Part shown: one piece after another, positions 6,928 to 14,634 of the stretch
How positions within the stretch are numbered: the first letter of the stretch is position 1
Layout: each line of letters opens with the position of its first letter
From: SIG701 sp045577175
GTDB taxonomy: Bacteria; Bacillota; Clostridia; Oscillospirales; CAG-272
Assembly (NCBI GenBank): GCA_045577175.1
Contig: JAZNHT010000036.1
Span: 1 to 20,016 of the forward strand
DNA length: 20,016 bases
Direction of reading: 5' to 3'
The notes under the pieces: model-generated
What the model was told of the DNA's origin: nothing
Seen by the model: only the letters and a program-made list of their open reading frames with translations
Database searches by the model: none
Position numbers and translations under genes: made by a program

Positions 6928-7806
6928 ATGAAAACCATTCGCATTTTCGCAGTCCTTCTCGTGGCAGTAATGCTCTTTACTGTCAGCGCGATGGCAACCC
7001 AGTTTGTTCCCAGTATCGAGCGCAAGGATGATCCGAAGCTCGAGGATTACGAAGCCCCCGACGGACACGGTGACCACGGCGAAGAGCTGATTATCACCCC
7101 CCTCGATGACATCTTCGACGAGGATCACGGTCTGCACGATGACATTGTTGAGTCTCTGAAGGCAGCTTACGCGGATCTGAAGGATGAGCTTCTGCACCAC
7201 CTCGTTGAGAATTTCGACGAGCACTGGGAGCGCATCACCGGCGGTGCTCCGATTGAGCAGGCACAGATCACGCACCTGTTCGACGTTCGCCTCCGCTGCG
7301 AGCTCGGTCAGGGCGGCGATCAGGGCGCAACGACTGTTCGTGCCAACACGAGCTCCGACGTTCAGCTTCTGAATGCTACCGTTGGCGGTGTTACCTACAA
7401 TTTTGTCGATGAAAACGGCAACGGCACGTACAATTTCGCCGTTCTTGAGGCACTGAGCGAAGCTGCCGAGACGAAGGGCGTGGAGATCAAGTTCCAGGTT
7501 AAGATCCTCGGTCTCGGCTCTCACGACGAGTTCTTCGTAGTATATCGCTGCTCGGAAAAAGAGCACTGGAAGGACGTTGATGAGAAGAACTACAAGATGC
7601 TCGACAACGATACCCTTGAGATCACCGGCAAGACGATGGCGGCTTACGCAATCGTTGAGGACAGCGGTGTCGCTCCCGAACCGGGTCAGGATTCTCCGCA
7701 GACCGGTGTTCCCGGCTACTTCTTCCCCGCAGTGATCGGTGCGGTTCTGTTTGCAGGTGCCGCAATCGTCTGCGTGAGAAAAGCTACCAAGAAGAACGCT
7801 GCATAA
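6928..7806 (+). CDS. Secreted wall-anchored protein with an SPQTG sorting signal
   Basis: The 292-residue product has a signal peptide (about 1-22, ending VSAMA) and a C-terminal sorting signal: SPQTG at 256-260, a hydrophobic stretch to about 283 and the basic tail RKATKKNAA. SPxTG signals are used by class B sortases such as that of Clostridioides difficile, and a class B sortase lies just upstream, so this is probably its substrate. The middle is acidic and histidine-containing, with DGHGDHGEE near the N-terminus, and I recognise no domain in it. The ATG at 6928 has AAGGGAGA upstream. A loopless palindrome followed by T residues (6895-6911) lies between the two genes and may reduce read-through. 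Confidence 0.85.
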   Translation: MKTIRIFAVLLVAVMLFTVSAMATQFVPSIERKDDPKLEDYEAPDGHGDHGEELIITPLDDIFDEDHGLHDDIVESLKAAYADLKDELLHHLVENFDEHWERITGGAPIEQAQITHLFDVRLRCELGQGGDQGATTVRANTSSDVQLLNATVGGVTYNFVDENGNGTYNFAVLEALSEAAETKGVEIKFQVKILGLGSHDEFFVVYRCSEKEHWKDVDEKNYKMLDNDTLEITGKTMAAYAIVEDSGVAPEPGQDSPQTGVPGYFFPAVIGAVLFAGAAIVCVRKATKKNAA

Positions 7807-7848
7807 TCTGTCTGCAACCAAATACTAACCGATAAAGGAAGCAGAATT

Positions 7849-8850
7849 ATGACTGCCAAAAAATCGGGCTCGCTATTTTTGGGGCTTCTCATTATCGTTG
7901 TTATCGCTGTTTCCATGTTCATGATCTTCAGCCTTGTGGAGAAGATTGTGAACCGCATGAATGAAGGACCGCAGCCCCCCGGATATGCAGATTCGGGGGA
8001 TTCCGGTAAATTTTTTGACGGGCAGCAGTACACATTGAACAGCTCGCTTGAGACGATTCTCGTTTTGGGTCTCGACTCGCCGGAGGCGTCGCTTGGCGCG
8101 GAGGACGAGCCGACTCAGGCGGATTTTGTCGCGCTTATCATTCTGGACAGACACCATGAAGCGTATCGGATTCTGCATATCAACCGCGATACGATGACGG
8201 ATATTCAGCGAACAACCGCCATAGGCGAAGGGGCGGATACGTTTACGGCGCAGCTCGCGCTTGCGCACAGCTATGGTGAGACGGAGAATTTGCGCTGTCA
8301 GAATACAGTGGACGCTGTCGAGAATCTGCTCTATAACAGTATCTCGATAGACCACTATTTCTCCGTAACGATGGACGCGATTCCGATTATTGCCGATGCC
8401 GTGGGCGGCGTGACGGTCACGCTGGAAAATGATTTTCCCGTGCTCGGTGAGGGATTTGTGAAGGGCACGGCGGTCACGCTTACGGGAGAGGATGCACTTA
8501 CGTTTGTTCGCTACCGCAACAATGACGCGACCGGCAGTAACGTGGAGCGCATGGAGCGCCAGCGGCTGTTTATCGCGGCTTTGGTGGAGCAGTATGTGCA
8601 GAAGCAGACGGACGTTGAGAGCACGCTGAATACGCTTGAGAAAATCTCGTCGCACTTCCACTCCGATTGCACTGCCAGCCGGATTTCGAATCTGCTTGAG
8701 TGCTTTTTGACGTATGAAAATGCAGGTATGCAGGCTCTGCCCGGCGAGGCGAAGCTCGGGGACGAATACGTGGAGTTCTACGTGGATGAGGAAGCCTTGC
8801 AGCGGCTGATTATAGAGTGCTTCTATACGCCTGTGCATGTCTCGCAATAA
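7849..8850 (+). CDS. LytR-CpsA-Psr (LCP) family glycopolymer transferase
   Basis: The 333-residue protein starts with one membrane segment (about 8-30) and then shows the LCP motifs: ILVLGLDSP, TQADFVALIILD, HINRDTMTDI, QLALAHSYG, VGGVTVTLENDF, LTGEDALTFVRYR and ERMERQRLFI. Asp and Arg residues in these motifs bind the lipid pyrophosphate. LCP enzymes transfer lipid-linked glycopolymers to peptidoglycan, which suits the last step of the pathway controlled by the kinase genes in this operon. The ribosome site AAAGGA precedes the ATG. A terminator follows directly. Confidence 0.92.
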   Translation: MTAKKSGSLFLGLLIIVVIAVSMFMIFSLVEKIVNRMNEGPQPPGYADSGDSGKFFDGQQYTLNSSLETILVLGLDSPEASLGAEDEPTQADFVALIILDRHHEAYRILHINRDTMTDIQRTTAIGEGADTFTAQLALAHSYGETENLRCQNTVDAVENLLYNSISIDHYFSVTMDAIPIIADAVGGVTVTLENDFPVLGEGFVKGTAVTLTGEDALTFVRYRNNDATGSNVERMERQRLFIAALVEQYVQKQTDVESTLNTLEKISSHFHSDCTASRISNLLECFLTYENAGMQALPGEAKLGDEYVEFYVDEEALQRLIIECFYTPVHVSQ

Positions 8851-8859
8851 CCGAATACA

Positions 8860-8890
8860 AAAACCTGTCGCGATTGGCGGCAGGTTTTCT
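8860..8890 (+). terminator. Terminator of the surface operon
   Basis: An 11-bp stem (8860-8870 with 8878-8888, one G-U) closes a 7-base loop. The A residues at its start pair with the T run at its end, so it could work on both strands. It lies ten bases after the LCP stop. Confidence 0.8.
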
Positions 8891-8902
8891 TGGTCTAAAG
8901 AA

Positions 8903-8925
8903 AACCACCAGCTAAGCTGGTGGTT
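8903..8925. repeat. REP-like palindrome, copy 1
   Basis: AACCACCAGCT and AGCTGGTGGTT form an 11-bp perfect inverted repeat around one base. A near-identical palindrome (copy 2) lies 225 bases further on. Such units resemble REP sequences moved by Y1 transposases of the RAYT/IS200 type, and a remnant of such a gene lies at 14,667. Confidence 0.7.
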
Positions 8926-8968
8926 CCAAAGAGGCTTTTGCCGTTGAGAAATCCCGCCGCAGCGGTAG

Positions 8969-9010
8969 GCTCCCCTGTGTAAGGGGAGCTGTCAGCGAAG
9001 CTGACTGAGA
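8969..9010. repeat. Tandem palindromes of a dispersed intergenic repeat
   Basis: Two adjacent hairpins, CTCCCCT/AGGGGAG and GTCAGC/GCTGAC, form a unit that I remember as common between genes of gut Clostridia. No gene overlaps it. The memory cannot be checked here; the palindromes are seen directly. Confidence 0.6.
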
Positions 9011-9150
9011 GGTTGTTTGAGAGTGCTTTTTTATAATCCCTTCGTCACAGCAAAGTAGCTGCATGTGTGGCGGTAGAGCGAGTTTGCAAGTGTCAAATGT
9101 TTCAGAGGGCTTTCAGCCCTGCCGGTAACAGGCCCTTATAGGGCTGAGCA

Positions 9151-9173
9151 AACCACCGGCTTAGCCGGTGGTT
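9151..9173. repeat. REP-like palindrome, copy 2
   Basis: AACCACCGGCT and AGCCGGTGGTT form an 11-bp inverted repeat around one base. It differs from copy 1 at one position in each arm, and the two changes compensate, so the pairing is kept. Confidence 0.7.
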
Positions 9174-9217
9174 ATGATTGCGTGGAGGGGGCGCACAACC
9201 GTTGTAGGGCGGGGGCG

Positions 9218-9250
9218 GCAAATGCGGAGGGCGTTTTTTGCCGCATTTGC
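9218..9250. repeat. Inverted repeat in the repeat strip
   Basis: GCAAATGCGG (9218-9227) pairs with CCGCATTTGC (9241-9250) across 13 bases that include TTTTTT. It follows a GTAGGGCGGGGGC tract that recurs at about 14,869. It is probably part of a dispersed element. Confidence 0.55.
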
Positions 9251-9326
9251 ACTCTTCCCGTTCTATCGATTTGTGCGAATATACGGGGTGTCGCGAACAA
9301 TTCGTGCATACATACGTATAACGGCG

Positions 9327-9418
9327 GTGCGAACAATTTCGGTATCTCCAGTAGGGGAGGGGCTTGTGTCAAGAGAAACAAGCCCCTCCCCTACCGAGAT
9401 TTGTGAGGTCGTTCGCAC
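9327..9418. repeat. 92-base palindromic element (MITE-like)
   Basis: The core is a perfect 17-bp inverted repeat (9351-9367 with 9378-9394) around 10 bases. GTGCGAAC and GTTCGCAC mark the outer ends, with unmatched sequence between the outer and inner arms. There is no coding frame in it. The form suggests a small non-autonomous mobile element or a strong bidirectional stem between the LCP gene and the convergent AraC-type gene. Confidence 0.6.
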
Positions 9419-9480
9419 GCCTGTCCCTGCGGGATTGCGGCACCGTCCGCCCTACGGGAAATCCTCTCTCGATTCCGTCC

Positions 9481-10353
9481 TCACATCATGAGCTTTGCCT
9501 TGATCGACTTCATATACTGCGTCGGGGACTGATTCTCATGCTGCTTGAACGCACGGGAAAAATAGTGGAGCGACGAAAATCCCACCATCGCCGCAATCTG
9601 CGTCAGATTGTAATTCCCCTCGCGGAGCAGGCGCTTCGCTTCCTTGATCTTCAAAGCATTGATGTAGCCGAGCACCGTCGTGCCGTACTCCTCCTTGAAA
9701 TGCGCGCAGAGCGTCGTCTTGTTCGTCCCGTAAAGGAAGCACAGCTCGTCGAGCCGTATGCGCTCGCGGTAATTTTCCTCAATGTACCGATGCACCTCCT
9801 GCATCTTCACCCCCGCCGATGCCGGCAGATTCGTCCGCACCGACGTCTCTCGCGCGCGGATCAGCTCAATGAAAAACGCCTCCAGCTTCAGCTTGATCAT
9901 CTGATCCGCCCCGAACGGGTAGTCGACGCGCTTCTTCATGTCCTTCAGATTCGGCACGTCATACGGCGGCAGAAACACGCTCCGCCCCTCCTTGATTACG
10001 TCGGTGAGCAGCCTTTGCAGCTCCGCCGTCAGCGGCACGGGCGCCGATGCAAACGGATCGAGTCTGCCGCAATCGCACGCAAAGCCGATAATAATCACGT
10101 TCGGCGCAATGTCTAAAGGACAGCTGATCGAGTGCGTCTCGTTTTCTCTGTGGATGATGACCTCCCCTTTTTTGACAACGCCCTCGTAATTCTCCGCCTT
10201 CACCTCAATGTGTCCGCTGTCCACGTAGATCAGCTCGCGGAATCCGTGCCGATCCTTCAGCGTATGAAACTGCTTCGTAAACTCAAAATAGTGGATGTTC
10301 GCAATCTTCTTCACGTCGATCACGCTCTCAAAGCTCTTCAGCTTGTACTCCAT
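9481..10353 (-). CDS. AraC-family transcriptional regulator
   Basis: The 290-residue protein has an N-terminal cupin-like sensor region (about 20-95, including RELIYVDSGHIEV and KKGEVIIHRENETHSI) and a C-terminal double helix-turn-helix. The first helix pair lies at about 198-220 (RIRLDELCFLYGTNKTTL) and the second at 248-270 (YNLTQIAAMVGFSSLHYFSR). The start has an excellent ribosome site, GGAGGTGGGG. It is transcribed away from the M24/ASRT/creatininase operon across a 187-base gap, so it most likely regulates that operon in response to a small molecule bound by the cupin. Confidence 0.93.
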   Translation of the reverse strand: MEYKLKSFESVIDVKKIANIHYFEFTKQFHTLKDRHGFRELIYVDSGHIEVKAENYEGVVKKGEVIIHRENETHSISCPLDIAPNVIIIGFACDCGRLDPFASAPVPLTAELQRLLTDVIKEGRSVFLPPYDVPNLKDMKKRVDYPFGADQMIKLKLEAFFIELIRARETSVRTNLPASAGVKMQEVHRYIEENYRERIRLDELCFLYGTNKTTLCAHFKEEYGTTVLGYINALKIKEAKRLLREGNYNLTQIAAMVGFSSLHYFSRAFKQHENQSPTQYMKSIKAKLMM

Positions 10354-10376
10354 ATCCCCACCTCCGGTCTGTTTTC

Positions 10377-10405
10377 AGTATACCACACTTTTCTTCCTTG
10401 CGCAA
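10377..10405 (-). promoter_or_regulatory. Promoter of the AraC-type gene
   Basis: On the minus strand TTGCGC and TATACT are 17 bases apart, with TGG directly before the -10, giving an extended -10. The start point would lie about 10-20 bases upstream of the ribosome site. Confidence 0.7.
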
Positions 10406-10451
10406 TAGTAAAAATACTTATGATCGTGCAAAAAATATTTACAAAACGGTA

Positions 10452-10480
10452 AATACAAAAGCGCAAAGATATTGTATAAT
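10452..10480 (+). promoter_or_regulatory. Probable activator-dependent promoter of the M24 operon
   Basis: A perfect TATAAT lies at 10475-10480, but the position 17 bases upstream reads AATACA, a poor -35. GTAAAAATAC (10408-10417) and GTAAATAC (10449-10456) are direct repeats about four helical turns apart, suitable as AraC-type half-sites next to the -35. Activation by the divergent regulator is inferred. Confidence 0.5.
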
Positions 10481-10540
10481 ATATCTGTAAGACAGCGTCG
10501 GCGCACGGCGCAGAAAATTTTTACATAAAGGAGAATACCT

Positions 10541-11716
10541 ATGGCAAACCGCATCTGTATCCCGGATTATGAGTACAAGGAGAGAATTGCGAAGGCCGCA
10601 AAGCTCATCCGCGAGAGAGGACTTGACCTCATGCTCGTCGTTTCCACCGAGTCCGACTACGCAAACGCACGCTACTTCAGCGGCTTCTGGCCTTTGTTTG
10701 AGAGAGCCGGCGTGGCAATCTCCGCAACCGGCGAGGCTGCCCTGCTCGTCGGTCCCGAGTGCAACATCTTCGCCGCCGACGTCGGCAAGATCGACAACAT
10801 CTTCACCCTGAAGGAGTTCCGCGAGAGCGCTGACCCCGCCTATCCCGAACTGAAGCCCGACACGTTTGTGGACGCATTCAAGAGCATCGGCGTTACCGGC
10901 AAGAAAATCAAGATCGGTCTCGGCAGCTACGTCGAGTGCACGCTTCCGATCCTGGACGGTCTGAAGGAGTACTATCCCGAGGCTGAGCTCGTCGTCTGCA
11001 ACGACATCATGGTTGAGCTCCGCCAGATCAAGAGTGAAAACGAGATCGCCTGCATCCGCGAGGGCTTCCGCATTGTCAACCTCGCTACCGATGAGGTCAT
11101 CAAAAATCTCCGCCCCGGCGTTACCGAGCTGGAGATGGTCGGTATCGCACAGCGCGTGATCTACGAGAACGGCGCAGAGTACGAGGGACTTCCCATGTAC
11201 GTATTCAGCGAGGCATCCACCCGCCACGCAATCAGCCGTTCCTCCTACCGCAAGATCGAAAAGGGCAACGTCGTCCAGCTGAACCTCTCCGCAAAGATCG
11301 ACGGCTACTCCCCCGCACTCGGTCTGCCCGTTATCATGGGGAAGCTCGATGCCGAGAGAAGAAGATACATAGATTTCTGCTACGAGATGCACAAGTGGAC
11401 CGAGCGCGAGCTGAAGGCAGGCATTCCGGCCAACAAGATTCCGCGTGAGTTCTATCAGAAGTTCATCGACGCAGGATTCAAGGACAACTACGTCTACGGA
11501 CCGTGCCACGGCACCGGTATGATTGAGGTTGAGGCTCCGTGGATGGAGACTTCTTCCGACTACATTCTGCAGGAGAACATGGCGTTCCAGATCGACACGT
11601 TCATCTCCGGTCCGACGTTCGGCACGAGATGGGAGACCGGCGCGATCATCAAGAAGGACGGCTGTGAGGTCATGTCCGACTATCTGAAGAAGGGACTGAT
11701 CGAGCTTGACTTCTGA
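10541..11716 (+). CDS. M24-fold (Xaa-Pro peptidase/creatinase-like) protein lacking metal aspartates
   Basis: The 391-residue protein has the two-domain layout of the M24 family: a creatinase-type N-terminal domain (about 1-160) and a pita-bread C-terminal domain. The conserved upstream His229 (STRHAI), His323 (GPCHGTGM), Glu331 (EVEAPW) and Glu365 (RWETGAII) are present. The two aspartates that normally bind metal are replaced by Asn248 (VVQLNLS) and Ala259 (DGYSPAL). A two-metal aminopeptidase is therefore unlikely. The M24 fold also includes metal-independent hydrolases such as creatinase, and a creatininase-family gene lies two genes downstream. Activity on a guanidino or amide compound is possible, and a non-catalytic role is also possible. 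The ribosome site is AAGGAG. Confidence 0.88.
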   Translation: MANRICIPDYEYKERIAKAAKLIRERGLDLMLVVSTESDYANARYFSGFWPLFERAGVAISATGEAALLVGPECNIFAADVGKIDNIFTLKEFRESADPAYPELKPDTFVDAFKSIGVTGKKIKIGLGSYVECTLPILDGLKEYYPEAELVVCNDIMVELRQIKSENEIACIREGFRIVNLATDEVIKNLRPGVTELEMVGIAQRVIYENGAEYEGLPMYVFSEASTRHAISRSSYRKIEKGNVVQLNLSAKIDGYSPALGLPVIMGKLDAERRRYIDFCYEMHKWTERELKAGIPANKIPREFYQKFIDAGFKDNYVYGPCHGTGMIEVEAPWMETSSDYILQENMAFQIDTFISGPTFGTRWETGAIIKKDGCEVMSDYLKKGLIELDF

Positions 11717-12080
11717 GGTTATCGGTAAGAAATACTGGATCATCCCCGACTGCGAGCTTCCGCCGCCGGGGGAGGGCGAAATGAAAGGTCACGAATCTGT
11801 GATCGTCGTAAACGACACCGATACGGATGCCGTTATCAACGTGAAAATCTACTTCACCGACCGTGACAGCTATAAGGATATCACCTGGCACGTCGGTGCG
11901 GATCGCGTGCGCTGCTTCCGCATGAACAATCCCGACGATATGTCCGGATTCATCGTGCCGCTGGAGACGCAGTACGCCATGAAACTTTCGTCCAATGTGC
12001 CGATCGTTGTGCAGTACGGCAGACTGGACAACCGTCAGGTGAATCTTGCCTACTACACCACCCTCGGCTACGCCGAATAA
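11706..12080 (+). CDS. Sensory-rhodopsin-transducer (ASRT) family small-molecule-binding protein
   Basis: The 124-residue protein matches the Anabaena sensory rhodopsin transducer family along its length: GKKYWIIPDCELPPPGEG, GHESVIVVNDTDTDAVIN, VKIYFTDRD, a basic patch VGADRVRCFRMN, and the signature SSNVPIVVQYGRLDNRQ near residue 105. The family forms small beta-sandwich oligomers. Most members lie far from rhodopsins and are proposed to bind small molecules such as sugars. No rhodopsin gene is seen here. The start is probably TTG at 11706, overlapping the M24 stop by 11 bases, with AAGGGA ten bases upstream; no ATG exists before the conserved region. The creatininase gene follows after 10 bases. 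Confidence 0.85.
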   Translation: MTSEVIGKKYWIIPDCELPPPGEGEMKGHESVIVVNDTDTDAVINVKIYFTDRDSYKDITWHVGADRVRCFRMNNPDDMSGFIVPLETQYAMKLSSNVPIVVQYGRLDNRQVNLAYYTTLGYAE

Positions 12081-12090
12081 GGAGGCAGGT

Positions 12091-12825
12091 ATGTTTCTTG
12101 ATAAAATTTTCCCCCGCGAGATCGAGGCCGCGAAGGAAAACCGCACCCCCGTCGTCATCGTCGGCGGTACGGTGGAGTATCACGGTCCGCAGTGCTCCTA
12201 CGGCTGTGACACCCTGATCGCGCAGGGTCTTGTGGAGAAGCTCGCCGAGAAGCGCGAGATCATCATCGCGCCGTCGATCAGCTACAGCCCGTCCTCTTGG
12301 GCGGTCGGCGACGACACCTCCGGCACGGTGCACGTGGACGAGGTTGTGTTTGAGGAATATGTGTACAACGTATTCATGAGTATGCTCGGCGCGGGACTCA
12401 GAAACATCTACGTCGTGATCCATCACCAGTTTGAGGAGGGCAATCTGATGCCCATGACGCTTTCGTACATGAAGGCGGCAAAGCGCGCCACGATGCGCTA
12501 TCTCGAAAAGACGATGGGACAGGGCTGGTGGGGCAGCGAGAGCTACTCCGACTACTACGCAAATCTCGGCGGCGGCGACGATCCGTTCAGCTGGATCAAG
12601 GTGATCCCGGCGATGGCGCCCGAGGCACAGCGTGCGACCGGCTACGATCACGCGGGCAAGTACGAGTGCTCGATTCTGATGTCGCTGTATCCCGAGGCGG
12701 TCAAGCTGGAGAGACTGGGCGACAGGTATCACTGGTTCACGCAGAGCTCCGCGGAGGCGAACAAGGAGCTGGGCGACGAGATGGTGAAGGTGTCGCTTGA
12801 GTATCTGGATCGCGCTATACAGTAA
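12091..12825 (+). CDS. Creatininase-family amidohydrolase
   Basis: The 244-residue protein shows the creatininase signature GGTVEYHGPQCSYGCD (25-40), with Glu29, His31 and Asp40 as metal ligands. It also has VVIHHQFEEGN (108-118), which takes the place of the NGHGGN-type motif, and HAGKYECSILMSLYP (187-201), with the conserved Glu192 in the position of the usual AGexETS motif. The family opens cyclic or N-linked amides, for example creatinine. The second motif is atypical, so the substrate may differ. The ATG at 12091 has a perfect AAGGAGG. It is the last gene of the operon and is followed by a terminator. Confidence 0.88.
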   Translation: MFLDKIFPREIEAAKENRTPVVIVGGTVEYHGPQCSYGCDTLIAQGLVEKLAEKREIIIAPSISYSPSSWAVGDDTSGTVHVDEVVFEEYVYNVFMSMLGAGLRNIYVVIHHQFEEGNLMPMTLSYMKAAKRATMRYLEKTMGQGWWGSESYSDYYANLGGGDDPFSWIKVIPAMAPEAQRATGYDHAGKYECSILMSLYPEAVKLERLGDRYHWFTQSSAEANKELGDEMVKVSLEYLDRAIQ

Positions 12826-12830
12826 AACGA

Positions 12831-12853
12831 AAGGGGGCTTTATGCCCCCTTTT
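12831..12853 (+). terminator. Terminator of the M24/ASRT/creatininase operon
   Basis: AAGGGGGC pairs with GCCCCCTT around a 5-base loop and runs into a short T-tract, six bases after the creatininase stop. Confidence 0.75.
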
Positions 12854-12883
12854 GCCCCCTAATGGAGTAACTTTGCGAAAAAA

Positions 12884-13500
12884 CGCAGGAGGGGCAAATC
12901 GCGTAGCCCCTCCTGCACCACCTCCGCGGCAAGGGGAGAGGGGCATTCCCTCTCCCCTGCACCCCTTACCCTTGGGGCTCAGCGGTAATCGTGCGCCATC
13001 ATACCACTCACAGCAAAGCGTTGCCGCTGCGTTTTGAATCTCCCATCTATTGCGGCTGACGGAGAGTTTGCAAGATCGCGGTAATGTTCAGTTAAAATCA
13101 AACTGCCATCCACGCGTGCTTTTTCCGAATGGAAACTGTACGTATAAATCCCTGCCAAACCCTCGCACCGCAGGTGCGTCTTAAACATAGCGTTTATGCT
13201 ATGTTAGCACTAAACTTCGTTGCGAGGTTCCCGGTTTTCCGCGTCAGCGGAAACGACTGCTTAGGCAGTCGAGGGAATCCTCGACGCAAATGCCGCGCCT
13301 CAGCGTGGCATTTGCACTGAAAAAGCGCGCATGGAAGGTTAGGGGTGCAGGGGAAAGGGAACCTTCCCTTTCCCCTTGCCGCGGCGGTGGTGCAGGAGGG
13401 TAGCGAAGCGGCGGTGCGGTAGTGAATAACACCGCGGGGCGGTGTTAGAGCCGCACCGTGCCCGAGCCGCAGCGAGAAAGCGCGACTTGCCCCTCCTGCG
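12884..13500. repeat. Non-coding element bounded by long imperfect inverted repeats
   Basis: The left arm (12884 to about 12971) starts CGCAGGAGGGGCAA, passes through CTCCTGCACCACC and CGCGGCAAGGGG, and ends CCCCTGCACCCCTTA. The right arm (about 13338-13500) carries the same blocks in reverse order on the other strand, with about 80 extra bases (13401-13480) that are themselves palindromic. Each arm also has its own short stem. The 365 bases between carry several hairpins (CATAGCG/CGCTATG-type at about 13184, CGACTGC/GCAGTCG at about 13254, GCAAATGCC/GGCATTTGC at about 13287). I see no convincing gene. This looks like a MITE-like or structured-RNA repeat. Confidence 0.6.
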
Positions 13501-13552
13501 TCGTAACCCCTCGATTGCAGACAGTAGAATAAGAAAAAAAGGAGCTACCCCC

Positions 13553-14629
13553 ATGAGACTCTATTTACAAAAATCCCACTTCCCCGAGCGTGAAACCCTC
13601 CTCCTTTCCGAGGGCTCCCTCACCGTGCACGCATTCCGCTATTCCACAGGCGTGGAAGCGCTCCGCGTCACAAACGACCGCGGCTATTTCGTCATCCTGC
13701 CGTATCAGGGACAGCAAATTTGGGATTTCTGCTTCGGCGGTAAGGATCTCAAAATGAAAACCACAATCCACGAGCCGAAGAAGCCGAAAATCTTCCTCGA
13801 AACATACGGCGGATTCCTCTACCACTGCGGTCTTGCCTCCGTCGGCGCGCCGGATGAGAGCCATCCCCAGCACGGCGAGATTCCGAACGGCGAATATACC
13901 GAGGCGTACATCGATTGCGGCAAAGACGAGCACGGCACCTACGTAAGCGTCGGCGGCACGCTCGCCTGCGACATCGCGTTTGTGAAAAAGTACAACTTTT
14001 CCCCCGAGTGCCGCCTGTACGAGGGCGCAAGCACCGTGCGCGTGAACGTCACCGTCGAGAACGGACGCGCCGAGCCGATGGAATACGCATATCTCTGCCA
14101 CATCAACTTCCGCCCGTTTGACGGCGCACGCCTGATCTACAGCGTACCGCGCGATGCCGAGCACATCACGATGCACAAGATCGTGCCGGACAGCCTGCCC
14201 GAGACCGAGCAGGCAAAAATGCGCCGCTACATGGATATGCTGGATCAAAATATCGCCTACATGGACGAGGTCGGCAATCCCGATGAGGCGTACGCGCCGG
14301 AGATTTGCTTCACCATGAAGTACGCCGCCGACGAAAACGGCCGCGGACACACGATGCAGTACATCGAAGGCGAGGGGGCGTGCTACGTCAATCACCCCGT
14401 GGACGCGCTCCCGATCGGCATCCGCTGGATCTCGCGCACGCCGACAGAGGACGCGATGGGCATGGTCCTCCCCGCCACAAGCGAGCATTTCGGCTACAAG
14501 CACGCAAAAGAGCACGGCTATATGCGCCTCCTCGGCGGATACGGGACGTTCTCCTTTGACATGGAGATCGGATTCATCCCCGATGCCGAGGCGAAGGCGG
14601 TCGCGGCGAAGATTGAAAAGCTGATCTGA
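13553..14629 (+). CDS. DUF4432 (aldose-1-epimerase-like) protein
   Basis: The 358-residue protein fits the DUF4432 branch of the galactose-mutarotase superfamily: LPYQGQQIWDFCFGGKDL (about 45-63), a glycine/cysteine patch FLYHCGLASVG, then HPQHGEIPNGEYTEAYID, and later YLCHINFRPF, a candidate active-site region. Such enzymes bind sugars in an antiparallel beta-sandwich and probably interconvert sugar anomers. The exact substrate is not known. The ATG at 13553 has AAAAAAAGGAG upstream; the frame is open further upstream, but that part lies in the repeat arm and looks non-coding. It stands alone between the repeat element and a terminator. Confidence 0.82.
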   Translation: MRLYLQKSHFPERETLLLSEGSLTVHAFRYSTGVEALRVTNDRGYFVILPYQGQQIWDFCFGGKDLKMKTTIHEPKKPKIFLETYGGFLYHCGLASVGAPDESHPQHGEIPNGEYTEAYIDCGKDEHGTYVSVGGTLACDIAFVKKYNFSPECRLYEGASTVRVNVTVENGRAEPMEYAYLCHINFRPFDGARLIYSVPRDAEHITMHKIVPDSLPETEQAKMRRYMDMLDQNIAYMDEVGNPDEAYAPEICFTMKYAADENGRGHTMQYIEGEGACYVNHPVDALPIGIRWISRTPTEDAMGMVLPATSEHFGYKHAKEHGYMRLLGGYGTFSFDMEIGFIPDAEAKAVAAKIEKLI

Positions 14630-14634
14630 ACAAC

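Noticed and set aside
10439..11743. A 434-codon open frame on the minus strand opposite the M24 gene
   Set aside because: It spans the operon promoter and has no recognisable domain; the plus-strand M24 motifs are clear.
12979..13188. A 69-codon minus-strand frame in the repeat element
   Set aside because: It has no ribosome site, lies between inverted repeat arms and matches no family I know. It could be part of a degraded protein, but the evidence is too thin to call it a gene.
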